Assembly (NCBI RefSeq): GCF_020216025.1
Contig: NZ_JAIWNC010000005.1
Location: forward strand, 1 to 64,000
Source of the DNA: Jidongwangia harbinensis
Lineage (GTDB): Bacteria > Actinomycetota > Actinomycetes > Mycobacteriales > Micromonosporaceae
Direction: 5' to 3'
DNA length: 64,000 nt
The number at the start of each line of letters is the position of its first letter. The first letter of the stretch is position 1. This document shows positions 1-7,809 of the stretch, piece after piece. The position numbers and the translations under genes were made by a program. The notes under the pieces were generated by a model. The model had not been told where the DNA came from and did no database searches. It saw only the letters and a program-made list of their open reading frames with translations.

Positions 1-16
1 CCAACCCGCCACCTCC

Positions 17-48
17 CTCTCAACAGCCAATATCACCGCCGTTGAGAG
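17..48. repeat. Short inverted repeat at left edge
   Basis: CTCTCAAC at 17-24 pairs perfectly with GTTGAGAG at 41-48 around a 16-nt loop. It lies upstream of the aminotransferase and may be the terminator of a gene beyond the left edge or an operator. No U-tract follows on the plus strand. Nothing else is recognisable in the first 140 bases. Confidence 0.35.
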
Positions 49-154
49 TGAGCCTTCGGCAACGACTACCCGCGCACGTGCACCGGTGTGTCGCCGACCC
101 GGTGAACGTTCGTGGTCAGCGCACTAGGCGCCCGCGCCACCGTAGGCTGGGCCC

Positions 155-1345
155 GTGACGACGTCGATTCCGGCCGATCCGCTGGTGGCGCGCATGCGCC
201 CGTTCGGCACCACCATCTTCAGTGAGATGTCCGCGCTCGCCGTGCGCACCGGCGCGGTGAACCTCGGCCAGGGCTTCCCGGACACCGACGGACCCGCCGA
301 GATGCTGGCCGCGGCCGCCGACGCCCTGCGCGGCGGCGCCAACCAGTACCCTCCGCTGCCCGGCATCCCGGCGCTGCGGACCGCGGTGGCGGCGCACGAG
401 GAACGGTTCTGGGGCCTGACCCGGGACCCGGACACCGAGGTGGTGGTGACCGCCGGCGCCACCGAGGCGGTCGCGGCGACGATCCTGGCGCTGTGCGAGC
501 CGGGCGACGAGGTGGTCTGCTTCGAGCCGTACTACGACTCGTACGCGGCCTCCATCGCCCTGGCCGGCGCGGTCCGGCGGCCGGTCACCCTGCGCCCCGG
601 GCCGGACGGCCGCTACCGGTTCGACGAGGGCCGGCTCCGCGAGGCGTTCGGGCCGCGCACCCGCCTGGTGCTGCTGAACTCGCCGCACAACCCGACCGGC
701 AAGGTCTTCACGGCCGCGGAACTCGGCCTGATCGCGAGCCTCTGCCAGGAGCACGACGTGTACGCCGTCACCGACGAGGTGTACGAACACCTGGTGTTCT
801 CCGACGCCGCGTCGCCGCACGTGCCGCTGGCCACCCTGCCGGGCATGCGGGAACGCACCGTGCGGATCTCCTCGGCCGGCAAGACGTTCTCCTGCACCGG
901 CTGGAAGATCGGCTGGGCCACCGGGCCGGCGGCACTCGTCTCGGCCACGACGCGGGTGAAGCAGTTCCTGACGTTCGTCAACGGCGCACCGCTGCAGCCG
1001 GCGGTCGCGGTCGCCCTGGGCCTGCCCGACGCGTACTTCACCGGGTTCCGCGACGGCCTGCAGGCTCGCCGGGACCACCTGGTGGCCGGCCTGACCGACG
1101 CCGGCTTCGGGGTGCTCCCGTCCGAGGGCACCTACTTCGTCACCGCGGACATCACTCCGCTGGGCGGCGCGGACGGCGTCGAGTTCTGCCGCGCCCTGCC
1201 GGAACGCTGCGGCGTCGTCGCGGTACCCACCCAGGTGTTCTACGACCATCAGGACGCCGGGCGCCGGCTGGTCCGCTTCGCGTTCTGCAAGCGCCGGTCG
1301 GTGATCGACGACGCCGCCCAGCGTCTGCGTACCCTCGCGTCCTGA
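155..1345 (+). CDS. Pyridoxal-phosphate class I/II aminotransferase
   Basis: A 396-residue fold-type I aminotransferase, a cytoplasmic PLP enzyme of amino-acid metabolism. SPHNPTG lies at 176-182, the aspartate-containing DEVY at 207-210, and the PLP-lysine motif SSAGKTF puts the Schiff-base lysine at K243. A C-terminal RFAFCK arginine should bind the substrate carboxylate. The nearest family groups are kynurenine/methionine aminotransferases and DapC-like succinyl-diaminopimelate aminotransferases, which cannot be separated by eye. The GTG start has no Shine-Dalgarno, but TAGGCT ends 6 nt before it, so the mRNA is probably leaderless. The stop codon lies inside a 24-bp inverted-repeat arm shared with the sequence before glmM, which converges from the other side. 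Confidence 0.9.
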   Translation: MTTSIPADPLVARMRPFGTTIFSEMSALAVRTGAVNLGQGFPDTDGPAEMLAAAADALRGGANQYPPLPGIPALRTAVAAHEERFWGLTRDPDTEVVVTAGATEAVAATILALCEPGDEVVCFEPYYDSYAASIALAGAVRRPVTLRPGPDGRYRFDEGRLREAFGPRTRLVLLNSPHNPTGKVFTAAELGLIASLCQEHDVYAVTDEVYEHLVFSDAASPHVPLATLPGMRERTVRISSAGKTFSCTGWKIGWATGPAALVSATTRVKQFLTFVNGAPLQPAVAVALGLPDAYFTGFRDGLQARRDHLVAGLTDAGFGVLPSEGTYFVTADITPLGGADGVEFCRALPERCGVVAVPTQVFYDHQDAGRRLVRFAFCKRRSVIDDAAQRLRTLAS

Positions 1346-1435
1346 CGCCGGTGTTCCACTGAGGTGTCTCCGGACGGCCCGTGGCGTCGGTGTTGTTCCA
1401 CTGGAGCGCTCCAGTGGAACACCAGCGTCAGGACG
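1338..1435. repeat. Palindromic repeat family A, inverted pair at convergent gene ends
   Basis: Arms 1338-1361 and 1412-1435 are inverted copies matching at 23 of 24 positions (CGTCCTGACGC-Y-GGTGTTCCACTG). The right arm contains half of a perfect 26-bp palindrome, GTTCCACTGGAGC/GCTCCAGTGGAAC, at 1395-1420. The left arm includes the last codon and stop of the aminotransferase. The element fills the gap before the glmM stop at 1448. The same core recurs near 6324, 22422 and 34864-35061. It can form a large hairpin on both strands and may serve as a bidirectional terminator. Confidence 0.9.
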
Positions 1436-1447
1436 GCCGCGGGCCGG

Positions 1448-2797
1448 TCACGCCGGGCTGGCGGCGCGGACCTCGTCGGCGATGCGCTCGGCCACGGTAC
1501 GGGCCTGCTCCTCGGTCTCCGCCTCGACCATGACGCGCACCAGCGGCTCGGTGCCGGACGGGCGGAGCAGCACCCGTCCCGTCTCGCCCAGCTCGTTCTC
1601 CGCCAGCGCCACCGCTGCCTGCACGGTGGGCGCCGCCGCGCCGGCCTGCCGGTCGGCCACCCGCACGTTGATCAGCACCTGGGGCAGCTTGTGCATCACC
1701 GCGGCCAGGTCCGCCAGCGACTTGCCGGTGGCGGCGATCTGCGCCATCAGCTGCAGGCCGGTCAGCACGCCGTCGCCGGTGGTCGCGTACGCCGGGAGCA
1801 CGATGTGGCCGCTCTGCTCGCCGCCCAGCGCCAGCCCGCCGGCCTGCAGCTCCTCCAGCACGTACCGGTCGCCGACCTTGGCCTCGATCAGGGTGATGCC
1901 GGCCTGCTTCATCGCCAGGCGCAGGCCCAGGTTGCTCATCACGGTGGCAACCAGCGTGTCGTCGGTCAACGTGCCCGCGTCGCGCATCGCCAGGGCCAGG
2001 ATCGCCATGATCTGGTCGCCGTCGACCACGTCACCGGCGGCGGTGACGGCCAGGCAGCGGTCGGCGTCACCGTCGTGGGCGATGCCCAGGTCGGCGCCCT
2101 CGGCGAGGACCGCCTCCCGCACCGCCTCGAGGTGGGTGCTGCCGCAGTTGTCGTTGATGTTGAGGCCGTCCGGGTCGGCGTGGATCGCGATGACCTCGGC
2201 GCCCGCCTCGGCGTACGCGGTGGGGCCGACCTCGCTGGCCGCGCCGTTCGCGCAGTCCACCACGACCTTGATCCCGGCCAGCGGGTGCGGCGTGGCCGCG
2301 ACCAGGTGCTTGATGTAGTGCTCGGCACCGTCCAGCAGGTCGTGCACCCGGCCGATCCCGGCGCCGGTGGGACGCCCGCGCAGCCCGTGCCCGTCGGCGA
2401 TCGCGGCCTCGATGCGCTGCTCCAGCTCGTCCGGCAGCTTCTGGCCACCTCCGGCGAACAGCTTGATCCCGTTGTCCGGCATCGGGTTGTGCGAGGCGGA
2501 CAGCATCACGCCGAGATCCGCCTTGGCCTGGCCGACCAGGTACGCGACGGCCGGCGTGGGCAGCATCCCGACCCGGACCACGTTGGCACCGGCACTGGTC
2601 AGTCCCGCCACGACCGCGGCCTCCAGCATCTCGCCGCTGGCGCGCGGGTCACGTCCGACGATGGCCAGCGGCGGGTGGCTGCTGTCCGTCTCCACCAGCA
2701 CCCGGGCGGCCGCGACCGCGACCGAGAGGGCCAGTTCCGGAGTGAGGTCACCGTTCGCGAGACCGCGTACGCCGTCGGTGCCGAAGAGTCGCGCCAT
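1448..2797 (-). CDS. glmM: Phosphoglucosamine mutase
   Basis: Interconverts glucosamine-6-phosphate and glucosamine-1-phosphate for UDP-GlcNAc and peptidoglycan synthesis in the cytoplasm. The 449 residues are full length. The N-terminal FGTDGVRG signature, the phosphoserine loop SASHNP (S102 phosphorylated), the Mg-binding DGDADR (D242, D244, D246) and the C-terminal phosphate loop RPSGTEP are all visible. The ATG start is preceded by AAAGGAA at suitable spacing. It follows rplM-rpsI on the same strand, the common actinobacterial arrangement, but a hairpin at 2899-2938 separates them. A 7-bp inverted repeat (2831-2849) sits just upstream, and family A repeats lie after the stop. Confidence 0.97.
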   Translation of the reverse strand: MARLFGTDGVRGLANGDLTPELALSVAVAAARVLVETDSSHPPLAIVGRDPRASGEMLEAAVVAGLTSAGANVVRVGMLPTPAVAYLVGQAKADLGVMLSASHNPMPDNGIKLFAGGGQKLPDELEQRIEAAIADGHGLRGRPTGAGIGRVHDLLDGAEHYIKHLVAATPHPLAGIKVVVDCANGAASEVGPTAYAEAGAEVIAIHADPDGLNINDNCGSTHLEAVREAVLAEGADLGIAHDGDADRCLAVTAAGDVVDGDQIMAILALAMRDAGTLTDDTLVATVMSNLGLRLAMKQAGITLIEAKVGDRYVLEELQAGGLALGGEQSGHIVLPAYATTGDGVLTGLQLMAQIAATGKSLADLAAVMHKLPQVLINVRVADRQAGAAAPTVQAAVALAENELGETGRVLLRPSGTEPLVRVMVEAETEEQARTVAERIADEVRAASPA

Positions 2798-2830
2798 GGC
2801 GGCTTCCTTTCGCCGGGTGTGGTTGCCCGC

Positions 2831-2849
2831 TCGGCGAACATATCGCCGA
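2831..2849. promoter_or_regulatory. Inverted repeat upstream of glmM
   Basis: TCGGCGA and TCGCCGA form perfect 7-bp arms around a 5-bp centre, 34 bp before the glmM ATG. TATGTT on the minus strand overlaps the centre and could be a -10 box, but no good -35 was seen. It could be an operator or a leader hairpin. Confidence 0.35.
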
Positions 2850-2898
2850 ATCGTCGGCCCCGGGTCGGTAGTGGGAGGGAAAGTGCGTGAAACACGGA

Positions 2899-2938
2899 AC
2901 GGCCGGGCGCCGCCCTGAGGTAGGGCGCACCCGGCCGT
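2899..2938 (-). terminator. Hairpin after rpsI
   Basis: ACGGCCGGG pairs with CCCGGCCGT (9 bp) and an inner GCCCT/AGGGC stem continues it, with a GAGGT-type loop. It lies between the rpsI stop and the glmM start. The downstream minus strand is only weakly U-rich, so termination may be incomplete and leave some read-through into glmM. Confidence 0.6.
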
Positions 2939-2971
2939 CCGGTCAGACGTGGTGCAAGACGAGCGCGGAGA

Positions 2972-3469
2972 TCAGCGCTTCGAGTACTGCGGAGCCTTAC
3001 GGGCCTTCTTGAGACCGTACTTCTTGCTCTCCTTGACGCGGGCGTCGCGGGTGAGGAAGCCGGCCTTCTTGAGAGCGGGACGGTCGTCCGGCTCGTTCGT
3101 GATGAGCGCACGGGCGATGCCGAGGCGCAGCGCGCCGGCCTGGCCGGTGATGCCGCCGCCACGCAGGTTCGCGATGACGTCGAACTGCTCGGCCCGCTCC
3201 GTGGTGACCAGCGGCTCGCGGATCAGCTGCTGGTGCACCTTGCTCGGGAAGTAGGCCTCGAGGTCACGACCGTTGCAGGTGATCTTGCCGGTGCCGGGCA
3301 CGAGACGAACCCGGACGATGGCCTCCTTGCGGCGGCCGACGGTTTGGATGGGACGGTCACCGGGACGCGGGGCGCGGACCGGGGCCGGCGCGGGCGTCTC
3401 GACCACGACGACCGTCTCAGCGGGCTCCTCGACGGTCTCGACGACCTCGGGCTCGATGATGTCGGACAT
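2972..3469 (-). CDS. rpsI: 30S ribosomal protein S9
   Basis: S9 contacts the tRNA anticodon region of the 30S P site through its basic C-terminal tail, here ending QYSKR. The conserved core begins at [17 protein letters not shown]. It is preceded by an acidic, Pro/Val-rich extension of about 40 residues typical of actinobacterial S9. The ATG at 3469 is chosen because GGGAGAAGG lies about 8 nt upstream; an upstream in-frame start at 3493 lacks a comparable site. The mature length is 165 residues. It follows rplM by 20 bp and is co-transcribed with it. Confidence 0.97.
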   Translation of the reverse strand: MSDIIEPEVVETVEEPAETVVVVETPAPAPVRAPRPGDRPIQTVGRRKEAIVRVRLVPGTGKITCNGRDLEAYFPSKVHQQLIREPLVTTERAEQFDVIANLRGGGITGQAGALRLGIARALITNEPDDRPALKKAGFLTRDARVKESKKYGLKKARKAPQYSKR

Positions 3470-3489
3470 GCTGCTGCCTTCTCCCGCGC

Positions 3490-3933
3490 TCACTGCGCGA
3501 TCTGGGTGATTTCGAACGGCTTCGGCTGCTGCGCGGCGTGCGGGTGCTCGGCGCCCGGGTAGACCTTCAGCTTCTTGATGATCTGACGCGCCAGCTTGTT
3601 GTGCGGGAGCATGCCCTTGACGGCCAGCTCCACCGCCTTCTCGGGACGCTTGCTCAGCAGCTCCTCGTAGCCGACCTGCTTGAGACCGCCCGGGTAGCCG
3701 GAGTGCCGGTACGCGACCTTGGTCTGCCGCTTGTTGCCGGTCAGCGCGACCTTCCCGGCGTTGATGATCACCACGAAGTCGCCGGTGTCGACGTGCGGGG
3801 CGAACGTCGGCTTGTGCTTGCCACGCAGAAGAGTGGCGGTGTGGGTGGCCAGGCGGCCCAGGACGACGTCAGAAGCGTCGATGATGTGCCACTGACGCTC
3901 GATCTCACCCGGCTTCGGGCTGTACGTACGCAC
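3490..3933 (-). CDS. rplM: 50S ribosomal protein L13
   Basis: L13 is an early-assembly 23S rRNA-binding protein. The 147 residues start [20 protein letters not shown] and contain the family motif KMLPHN-like [11 protein letters not shown]. The frame stays open far upstream, but homology begins at the GTG at 3933, which has AAGG 8 nt before it. It is the first gene of rplM-rpsI. A strong promoter (TTGACC, 18 bp, TATTGT) lies at 4045-4074, leaving a leader of about 105 nt. Confidence 0.97.
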   Translation of the reverse strand: MRTYSPKPGEIERQWHIIDASDVVLGRLATHTATLLRGKHKPTFAPHVDTGDFVVIINAGKVALTGNKRQTKVAYRHSGYPGGLKQVGYEELLSKRPEKAVELAVKGMLPHNKLARQIIKKLKVYPGAEHPHAAQQPKPFEITQIAQ

Positions 3934-4692
3934 AGAATTACCTTGTCTCGTCGTCGGTCTGGGGGCGCGCGCTGGTCGCAGCGGAGCACGAACGACAAGC
4001 GTACCCGACGGGGAACGCTCGCAGCTGTCGCACAACAGCAGGCAACAATACCTGCCTGCGCGGCGCGCGGTCAAAACGGGCGGCGGTTCCGTCTTGCCGA
4101 ACGGCACGTCCGACGGGACCCCCAAACATGTCGGGCCCATGATAGCCGCCGTCGATGGCGCTACCACGGCCGGGCCGCCGACCGCATCCCGGGCGCCGGC
4201 AGACCCGGTCCGTCGCTCGATCGCCCGAGTGTGCCGATTTCCGGATCGATGCCTCTTAGCAGGCTCGAAACATACGGGACGCAAGGCCGAAATTACCCCC
4301 CGGCAGTCTCTCGACATGGCAAGCGGTGCGGACACCTCGACGACGCGGCCCGGGTCCCGGCCCGGGAGCGTCCGGGTGGGCACCCGCCACCAGCCACCGT
4401 CAGGGTTGAGGACGGACCTGACGGTGACCGCCGGACCGGTTCCCCGGTTCGGCGCGGAAAGGCCGCGGCGTGCGCTGGTCGGAGGTACGGCGGAGAACGT
4501 AGGCGTGACATGGGAGCGGGTCGACGCTGAGGACGACGGACTCCGAGCGTGCCCTTCGGTGGACCGGCCGGCCACGCCGCGGCTTTTCGAACGACAGATC
4601 CAGGGAACGGACACTCCGGGGCGGCCCGGGGGGAGGCGCCTGCCGAAGCCGGGAACGCGGGCGACACCGCACCGGGCAGCGCGGACCGCCGG
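3934..4692. other. Divergent intergenic region rplM / HemD-type regulator
   Basis: About 760 bp without a convincing gene. It holds the rplM promoter and leader on the minus strand. Open frames on both strands have no recognisable domain and look like GC-driven chance frames. No clear promoter was found for the plus-strand regulator. A single TTAGC-N6-GAAAC at 4256-4271 is reminiscent of a GlnR half-site but is too weak to call. Confidence 0.6.
4038..4074 (-). promoter_or_regulatory. rplM-rpsI promoter with overlapping inverted repeat
   Basis: On the minus strand, TTGACC (4069-4074), an 18-bp spacer and TATTGT (4045-4050) make a near-consensus housekeeping promoter. A perfect 7-bp inverted repeat GCAGGCA-N8-TGCCTGC (4038-4059) is centred on the -10 box, a typical operator position. 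The binding factor is unknown. Confidence 0.75.
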
Positions 4693-5838
4693 ATGACGGA
4701 GCGGACCCCGGGAGCCCGGCGCACCGTGATCACCGCAGCGGCGCTCGCCGAGCCCGCCGCGTCCCTGTCCGGCTACACCATCGGCGTCACCGCGGACCGC
4801 CGCCGCGACGAACTGGCCGGCCTGCTGGAGAGCCGCGGCGCCCGCGTCGTGCTCGCCCCGGCGCTGCGCATCGTGCCGATCGCCGACGACGCCGAACTGC
4901 GCGCCGCCACCCGTGCCTGCCTGGACTCGCCGCCCGACATCGTGCTGGTCAACACGGGCATCGGCATGCGCGGCTGGCTGGAGGCCGCCGACGGCTGGGG
5001 CCTGGGTGAACCGCTGCGCGCGGTGCTGTCCCGCGCGTACGTGGTGGCCCGCGGACCCAAGGCCCGGGCCGCGATCCGCTCGGCCGGCCTGCAGGACCAG
5101 TGGTCCCCCGAGGGCGAGAGCTTCGACGAGGTCGCCGAACACCTCGGCGCCCGGGGCATCGCCGGGCTCACCGTCGCGATCCAACTGCACGGCGAGAGCC
5201 AGCCGGAGTACACCGAGGCCCTGGAATCGGCCGGTGCCCGCGTCATCGAGGTACCGGTCTACCGCTGGGCGCCGCCCACCGACCCCGCTCCCCTGCACCG
5301 GCTGGTGGACCTGATCACCGCCCGGCTGGTGGACGCGGTGACGTTCACCTCGGCGCCCGCGGTGGGCGCGCTGCTGCGCGCCGCCGGGGCGCAGTGCGAC
5401 GCCCTGCTGGAGGCGTTGCGCACCGACGTACTGGCGGCCTGCGTCGGGCCGGTCACGGCCGCACCCCTACGCGGGTACGACGTGCCGGTCGTCGCGCCCG
5501 GCCGGGCCCGGCTCAGCGCACTGGTCCGCACCATCGTGGACGAGCTGCCGCGGCGCGCGGTGAACCTGGAGGTCTCCGGGCACACGCTGACCCTGCGCGG
5601 TCACGCGGCGATCGTGGACGGCGAGCTGCGCCCCCTGGCACCCGCGCCGATGGCGGTGCTGCGGGCGCTCGCCGGCGTACCCGGGCGGGTGTTGTCCCGG
5701 GCCGCGCTGCTGCAGGCGCTGCCGCGGGGAGCGGACGAGCACGCGGTGGAGATGGCGGTGGCCCGGCTCCGGGCCGGCCTGGCCACTCCCGGCATCATCC
5801 AGACCGTGGTGAAACGCGGCTACCGCCTACCGAGCTGA
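4693..5838 (+). CDS. HemD-domain/winged-helix transcriptional regulator
   Basis: A 381-residue two-domain protein. Residues about 26-285 match the uroporphyrinogen-III synthase fold ([15 protein letters not shown] opening; [18 protein letters not shown]). Residues about 293-380 are an OmpR/PhoB-type winged helix with the typical ending TVVKRGYRL. In actinobacteria such fusions include NnaR, which works with GlnR on nitrate/nitrite assimilation genes; whether this protein keeps enzymatic activity is unknown. No nitrate genes are nearby. The ATG at 4693 is the best start by homology but has a poor ribosome-binding site; a GTG at 4549 is possible. Family A and B repeats follow the stop. Confidence 0.85.
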   Translation: MTERTPGARRTVITAAALAEPAASLSGYTIGVTADRRRDELAGLLESRGARVVLAPALRIVPIADDAELRAATRACLDSPPDIVLVNTGIGMRGWLEAADGWGLGEPLRAVLSRAYVVARGPKARAAIRSAGLQDQWSPEGESFDEVAEHLGARGIAGLTVAIQLHGESQPEYTEALESAGARVIEVPVYRWAPPTDPAPLHRLVDLITARLVDAVTFTSAPAVGALLRAAGAQCDALLEALRTDVLAACVGPVTAAPLRGYDVPVVAPGRARLSALVRTIVDELPRRAVNLEVSGHTLTLRGHAAIVDGELRPLAPAPMAVLRALAGVPGRVLSRAALLQALPRGADEHAVEMAVARLRAGLATPGIIQTVVKRGYRLPS

Positions 5839-6078
5839 CCCGGCCACGGCGCACGCCACTTCCCGCACGCCCTCAGCCCACCCCGCCGCGATGAACGCCA
5901 GTCCCGCACGTGTTTCGTCCCAGTCGCGGGCTCGACGTGACGTCGGTGAGCGAGGAGCCGAGGTGGCGGACGAGCCGGCGACCCGCCGCCGCCCGAATGC
6001 GGCCTTGGCGCGGCTCCGATCGGGTACGGCACACAGCTTTGCCTGGTATGCCGCGCCTGGTATGCCGCCTTGGTTCGG

Positions 6079-6224
6079 CCAGATCTTGGAGGCACGGGCG
6101 AATCTTGGCGCCGGAACGCCCCCAGGGGGGCCAGCGCGCGCCAAGATCTGACCACGCCTCCAAGATCCGCCCCCATGATCCGGCGAAATCACGTTGAGAG
6201 GGCGCATATCGGACAACGGGCGGC
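6079..6224. repeat. Repeat family B, copy 1 (CAGATCTTGGAGGC type)
   Basis: CCAGATCTTGGAGGC (6079-6093) followed by AATCTTGGCGC is mirrored by GCGCCAAGATCTG and CCTCCAAGATCC (to 6169), giving imperfect arms of about 45 bp. Its right flank CATATCGGACAACGG (about 6206-6220) recurs as CATACCGGACAACGG at copy 2 near 25953. No transposase or target duplication was seen. It may be a degenerate MITE-like or extragenic palindromic element. Confidence 0.75.
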
Positions 6225-6284
6225 AACGACACCGCCCGGGCTTGTCCACCGCCAGTGACACCACTACTGATCCCGCGCCGACCT

Positions 6285-6363
6285 CAGTGGAACACCAACG
6301 CTGTCGTCGGGCACGCATGACAACGCTGGTGTTCCACTGGAGCGCTCCAGTGGAACACCAGCG
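6285..6363. repeat. Palindromic repeat family A, half-site plus 40-bp perfect palindrome
   Basis: 6324-6363 is a perfect 40-bp palindrome with arms CGCTGGTGTTCCACTGGAGC and its complement. A half-site, CAGTGGAACACCAACG, precedes it at 6285-6300 in inverted orientation, separated by 23 bp. The palindrome ends 7 bp after the cvnD stop at 6371 (read on the minus strand), so it may terminate the conservon transcript and also the convergent regulator gene. Confidence 0.92.
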
Positions 6364-6370
6364 CGAAACA

Positions 6371-6994
6371 TCAACCGACCGGCGTGGGCTGGAAGCCCCG
6401 GCCCTGCTCGGCCACCAGCGTGGCCATGGCGTGCTCCACGACACCCACCAGGACCTGCTTGACCGAATCACGGTGCCGCGCGTCGCACATGATCAGTGGC
6501 ACGTGCGGCGCGATGGCCAGCGCCTCGCGCACCTCTTCGGGCTCGTACCGGGGTGCGCCGTCGAAGCAGTTCAGCGCCACCAGGTAGGGCAGATGCCGGT
6601 TCTCGAAGTAGTCCAGCGGCGCGAACGCGTCCGAGATCCGCCGGGTGTCGACCAGCACCGCCGCACCCACCGCACCCCGGATCAGCTCGTCCCACATGAA
6701 CCAGAAACGGGTCTGCCCGGGCGTACCGAAGAGGTACAGGATGAGGTCGTCGGCCATGGTGATGCGGCCGAAGTCCATGGCGACCGTCGTGGTCTCCTTG
6801 CCGGGCACCTTGGAGGAGTCGTCGACGCCGACACCCGCGGAGGTCATCACGGCTTCCGTGGTGAGCGGCTCGATCTCCGAGACCGCCCCGACCATCGTCG
6901 TCTTGCCCACGCCGAAACCGCCGGCCACGACGATCTTCGCGGAGGTGATCTCCTTGGGTTGCGCCCCCGCCCGCTCAGAGCTTGCGAAGTCCAC
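6371..6994 (-). CDS. cvnD: Conservon GTPase/ATP-GTP-binding protein (CvnD)
   Basis: A small Ras/Rab-like GTPase of 207 residues, the last gene of a conservon. The P-loop GGFGVGKT is at 25-32, a DTRR motif follows LVDTRR near the middle, and the guanine-specificity region ALNCFDGA replaces the usual NKxD, as is common in this family. In Streptomyces, conservon products form a membrane-associated complex resembling eukaryotic GPCR signalling and influence development and secondary metabolism. It overlaps cvnC by 20 bp, showing translational coupling. The palindromic repeat 7 bp after its stop probably ends the transcript. Confidence 0.95.
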   Translation of the reverse strand: MDFASSERAGAQPKEITSAKIVVAGGFGVGKTTMVGAVSEIEPLTTEAVMTSAGVGVDDSSKVPGKETTTVAMDFGRITMADDLILYLFGTPGQTRFWFMWDELIRGAVGAAVLVDTRRISDAFAPLDYFENRHLPYLVALNCFDGAPRYEPEEVREALAIAPHVPLIMCDARHRDSVKQVLVGVVEHAMATLVAEQGRGFQPTPVG

Positions 6995-7346
6995 TCAACA
7001 CCCTTTCCAGCAGATCCATCCGCTCCGTGAAGCCTTCCTTGGGAGCGGCGCTGTGTAGCGACAGCAGTCCGTCGGCGACCATGTCGGCGACGAGCACGCG
7101 AGCGACGCCCAGCGGCAGTCGGCAGTAGGCCGCGATCTCGGCCAGCGACTGCGCCCGTGGCTCACACAGCACGGCTATGCGGTACTTGTCGTGCCCGGCG
7201 AACCGGGCTTCCTGGACGGCTGCCTGGCTGGCGACCAGGACCGCTTCGATCGGGATGTGGCGCTGCGGTTCAGTTCGCCCCCGGGTGACCGCATAGGGCC
7301 GGACCAACGCTCCACGGGGATCGTGGGGCGGCTGGGGATGTCCCAT
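6975..7346 (-). CDS. cvnC: Conservon DUF742 protein (CvnC)
   Basis: A 123-residue DUF742 protein with a winged-helix-like fold. It has the family opening LVRPYAVTRGRT and the helix IAAYCRLPLGVARVLVADMVADGLL. The function is not established; within conservons it interacts with the other Cvn proteins. The ATG start lies 49 bp after cvnB, and the 3' end overlaps cvnD by 20 bp. Confidence 0.95.
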   Translation of the reverse strand: MGHPQPPHDPRGALVRPYAVTRGRTEPQRHIPIEAVLVASQAAVQEARFAGHDKYRIAVLCEPRAQSLAEIAAYCRLPLGVARVLVADMVADGLLSLHSAAPKEGFTERMDLLERVLSGLRKL

Positions 7347-7395
7347 CGTGCGGTCACCTCCTTCCGGGGCGAGTGACGCGATACCGGATCAGCGG

Positions 7396-7809
7396 TCAGA
7401 CCTGATGACCGACGGCTTCACGGGGCGCGGGCACCAGGGCGGCGCCGACGCGTTCGACCAGCAACGCCATCTCGTAGCCGACCTGGCCCACGTCGCAGCT
7501 GCGCGCGGCCAGGACGGCCATCGAGGAGCCGTCGCTGATGGACATGAGGAAAAGGTAACCGCTGTCCATCTCGATGATCGTCTGCTGCACCTCGCCGGCG
7601 TTGAACATGCGCGAGGCGCCGTCGGTGAGGCTGACCACGCCGGAGGTGATCGCGGCCAGCTGATCGGCGCGGTCGGCCGGCAGATCCCGCGACGAGGCGA
7701 GGAGCAGCCCGTCGGCGGAGACCGCCACGACGTGGGCGATTCCGGCCACACTGTCGGCGAAGTTGCTGAGGAGCCAGCCCATGTCGTGCATGGTGGGGGG
7801 CCTGGTCAC
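7396..7809 (-). CDS. cvnB: Roadblock/LC7-domain protein (CvnB)
   Basis: A 137-residue Roadblock/LC7 protein, a family that modulates small GTPases, here probably acting on CvnD. The fold is a single domain: LLSNFADSVAGIAHVVAVSADGLLLASSRDLP at the start, then SDGSSMAVLAARSCDVGQVGYEMALLVER near the end. The GTG start overlaps the cvnA stop as GTGA, so translation is coupled to the kinase gene. Confidence 0.95.
   Translation of the reverse strand: MTRPPTMHDMGWLLSNFADSVAGIAHVVAVSADGLLLASSRDLPADRADQLAAITSGVVSLTDGASRMFNAGEVQQTIIEMDSGYLFLMSISDGSSMAVLAARSCDVGQVGYEMALLVERVGAALVPAPREAVGHQV

Larger units (their letters stand above)
5839..6370. other. Repeat-rich gap between convergent genes
   Basis: A 530-bp gap between the HemD-type regulator (+) and cvnD (-), with no credible gene. 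It contains a family B inverted repeat (6079-6224) and a family A half-site plus 40-bp palindrome (6285-6363). The first about 240 bp show nothing recognisable apart from a short local duplication of TGGTATGCCGC near 6046-6069. Confidence 0.7.

Noticed and set aside
4256..4271. GlnR-type binding site (TTAGC-N6-GAAAC)
   Set aside because: Only one imperfect pair of half-sites, not a four-part box; not enough to assign nitrogen control.
4094..4696. Possible 200-residue plus-strand gene before the HemD-type regulator
   Set aside because: No domain, no ribosome-binding site and no convincing composition; its end runs into the regulator start.
3934..5298. Long N-terminal extension of L13 in frame
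   Set aside because: Family homology starts at the GTG at 3933 with a good ribosome-binding site; the extension crosses the promoter and overlaps another gene antisense.
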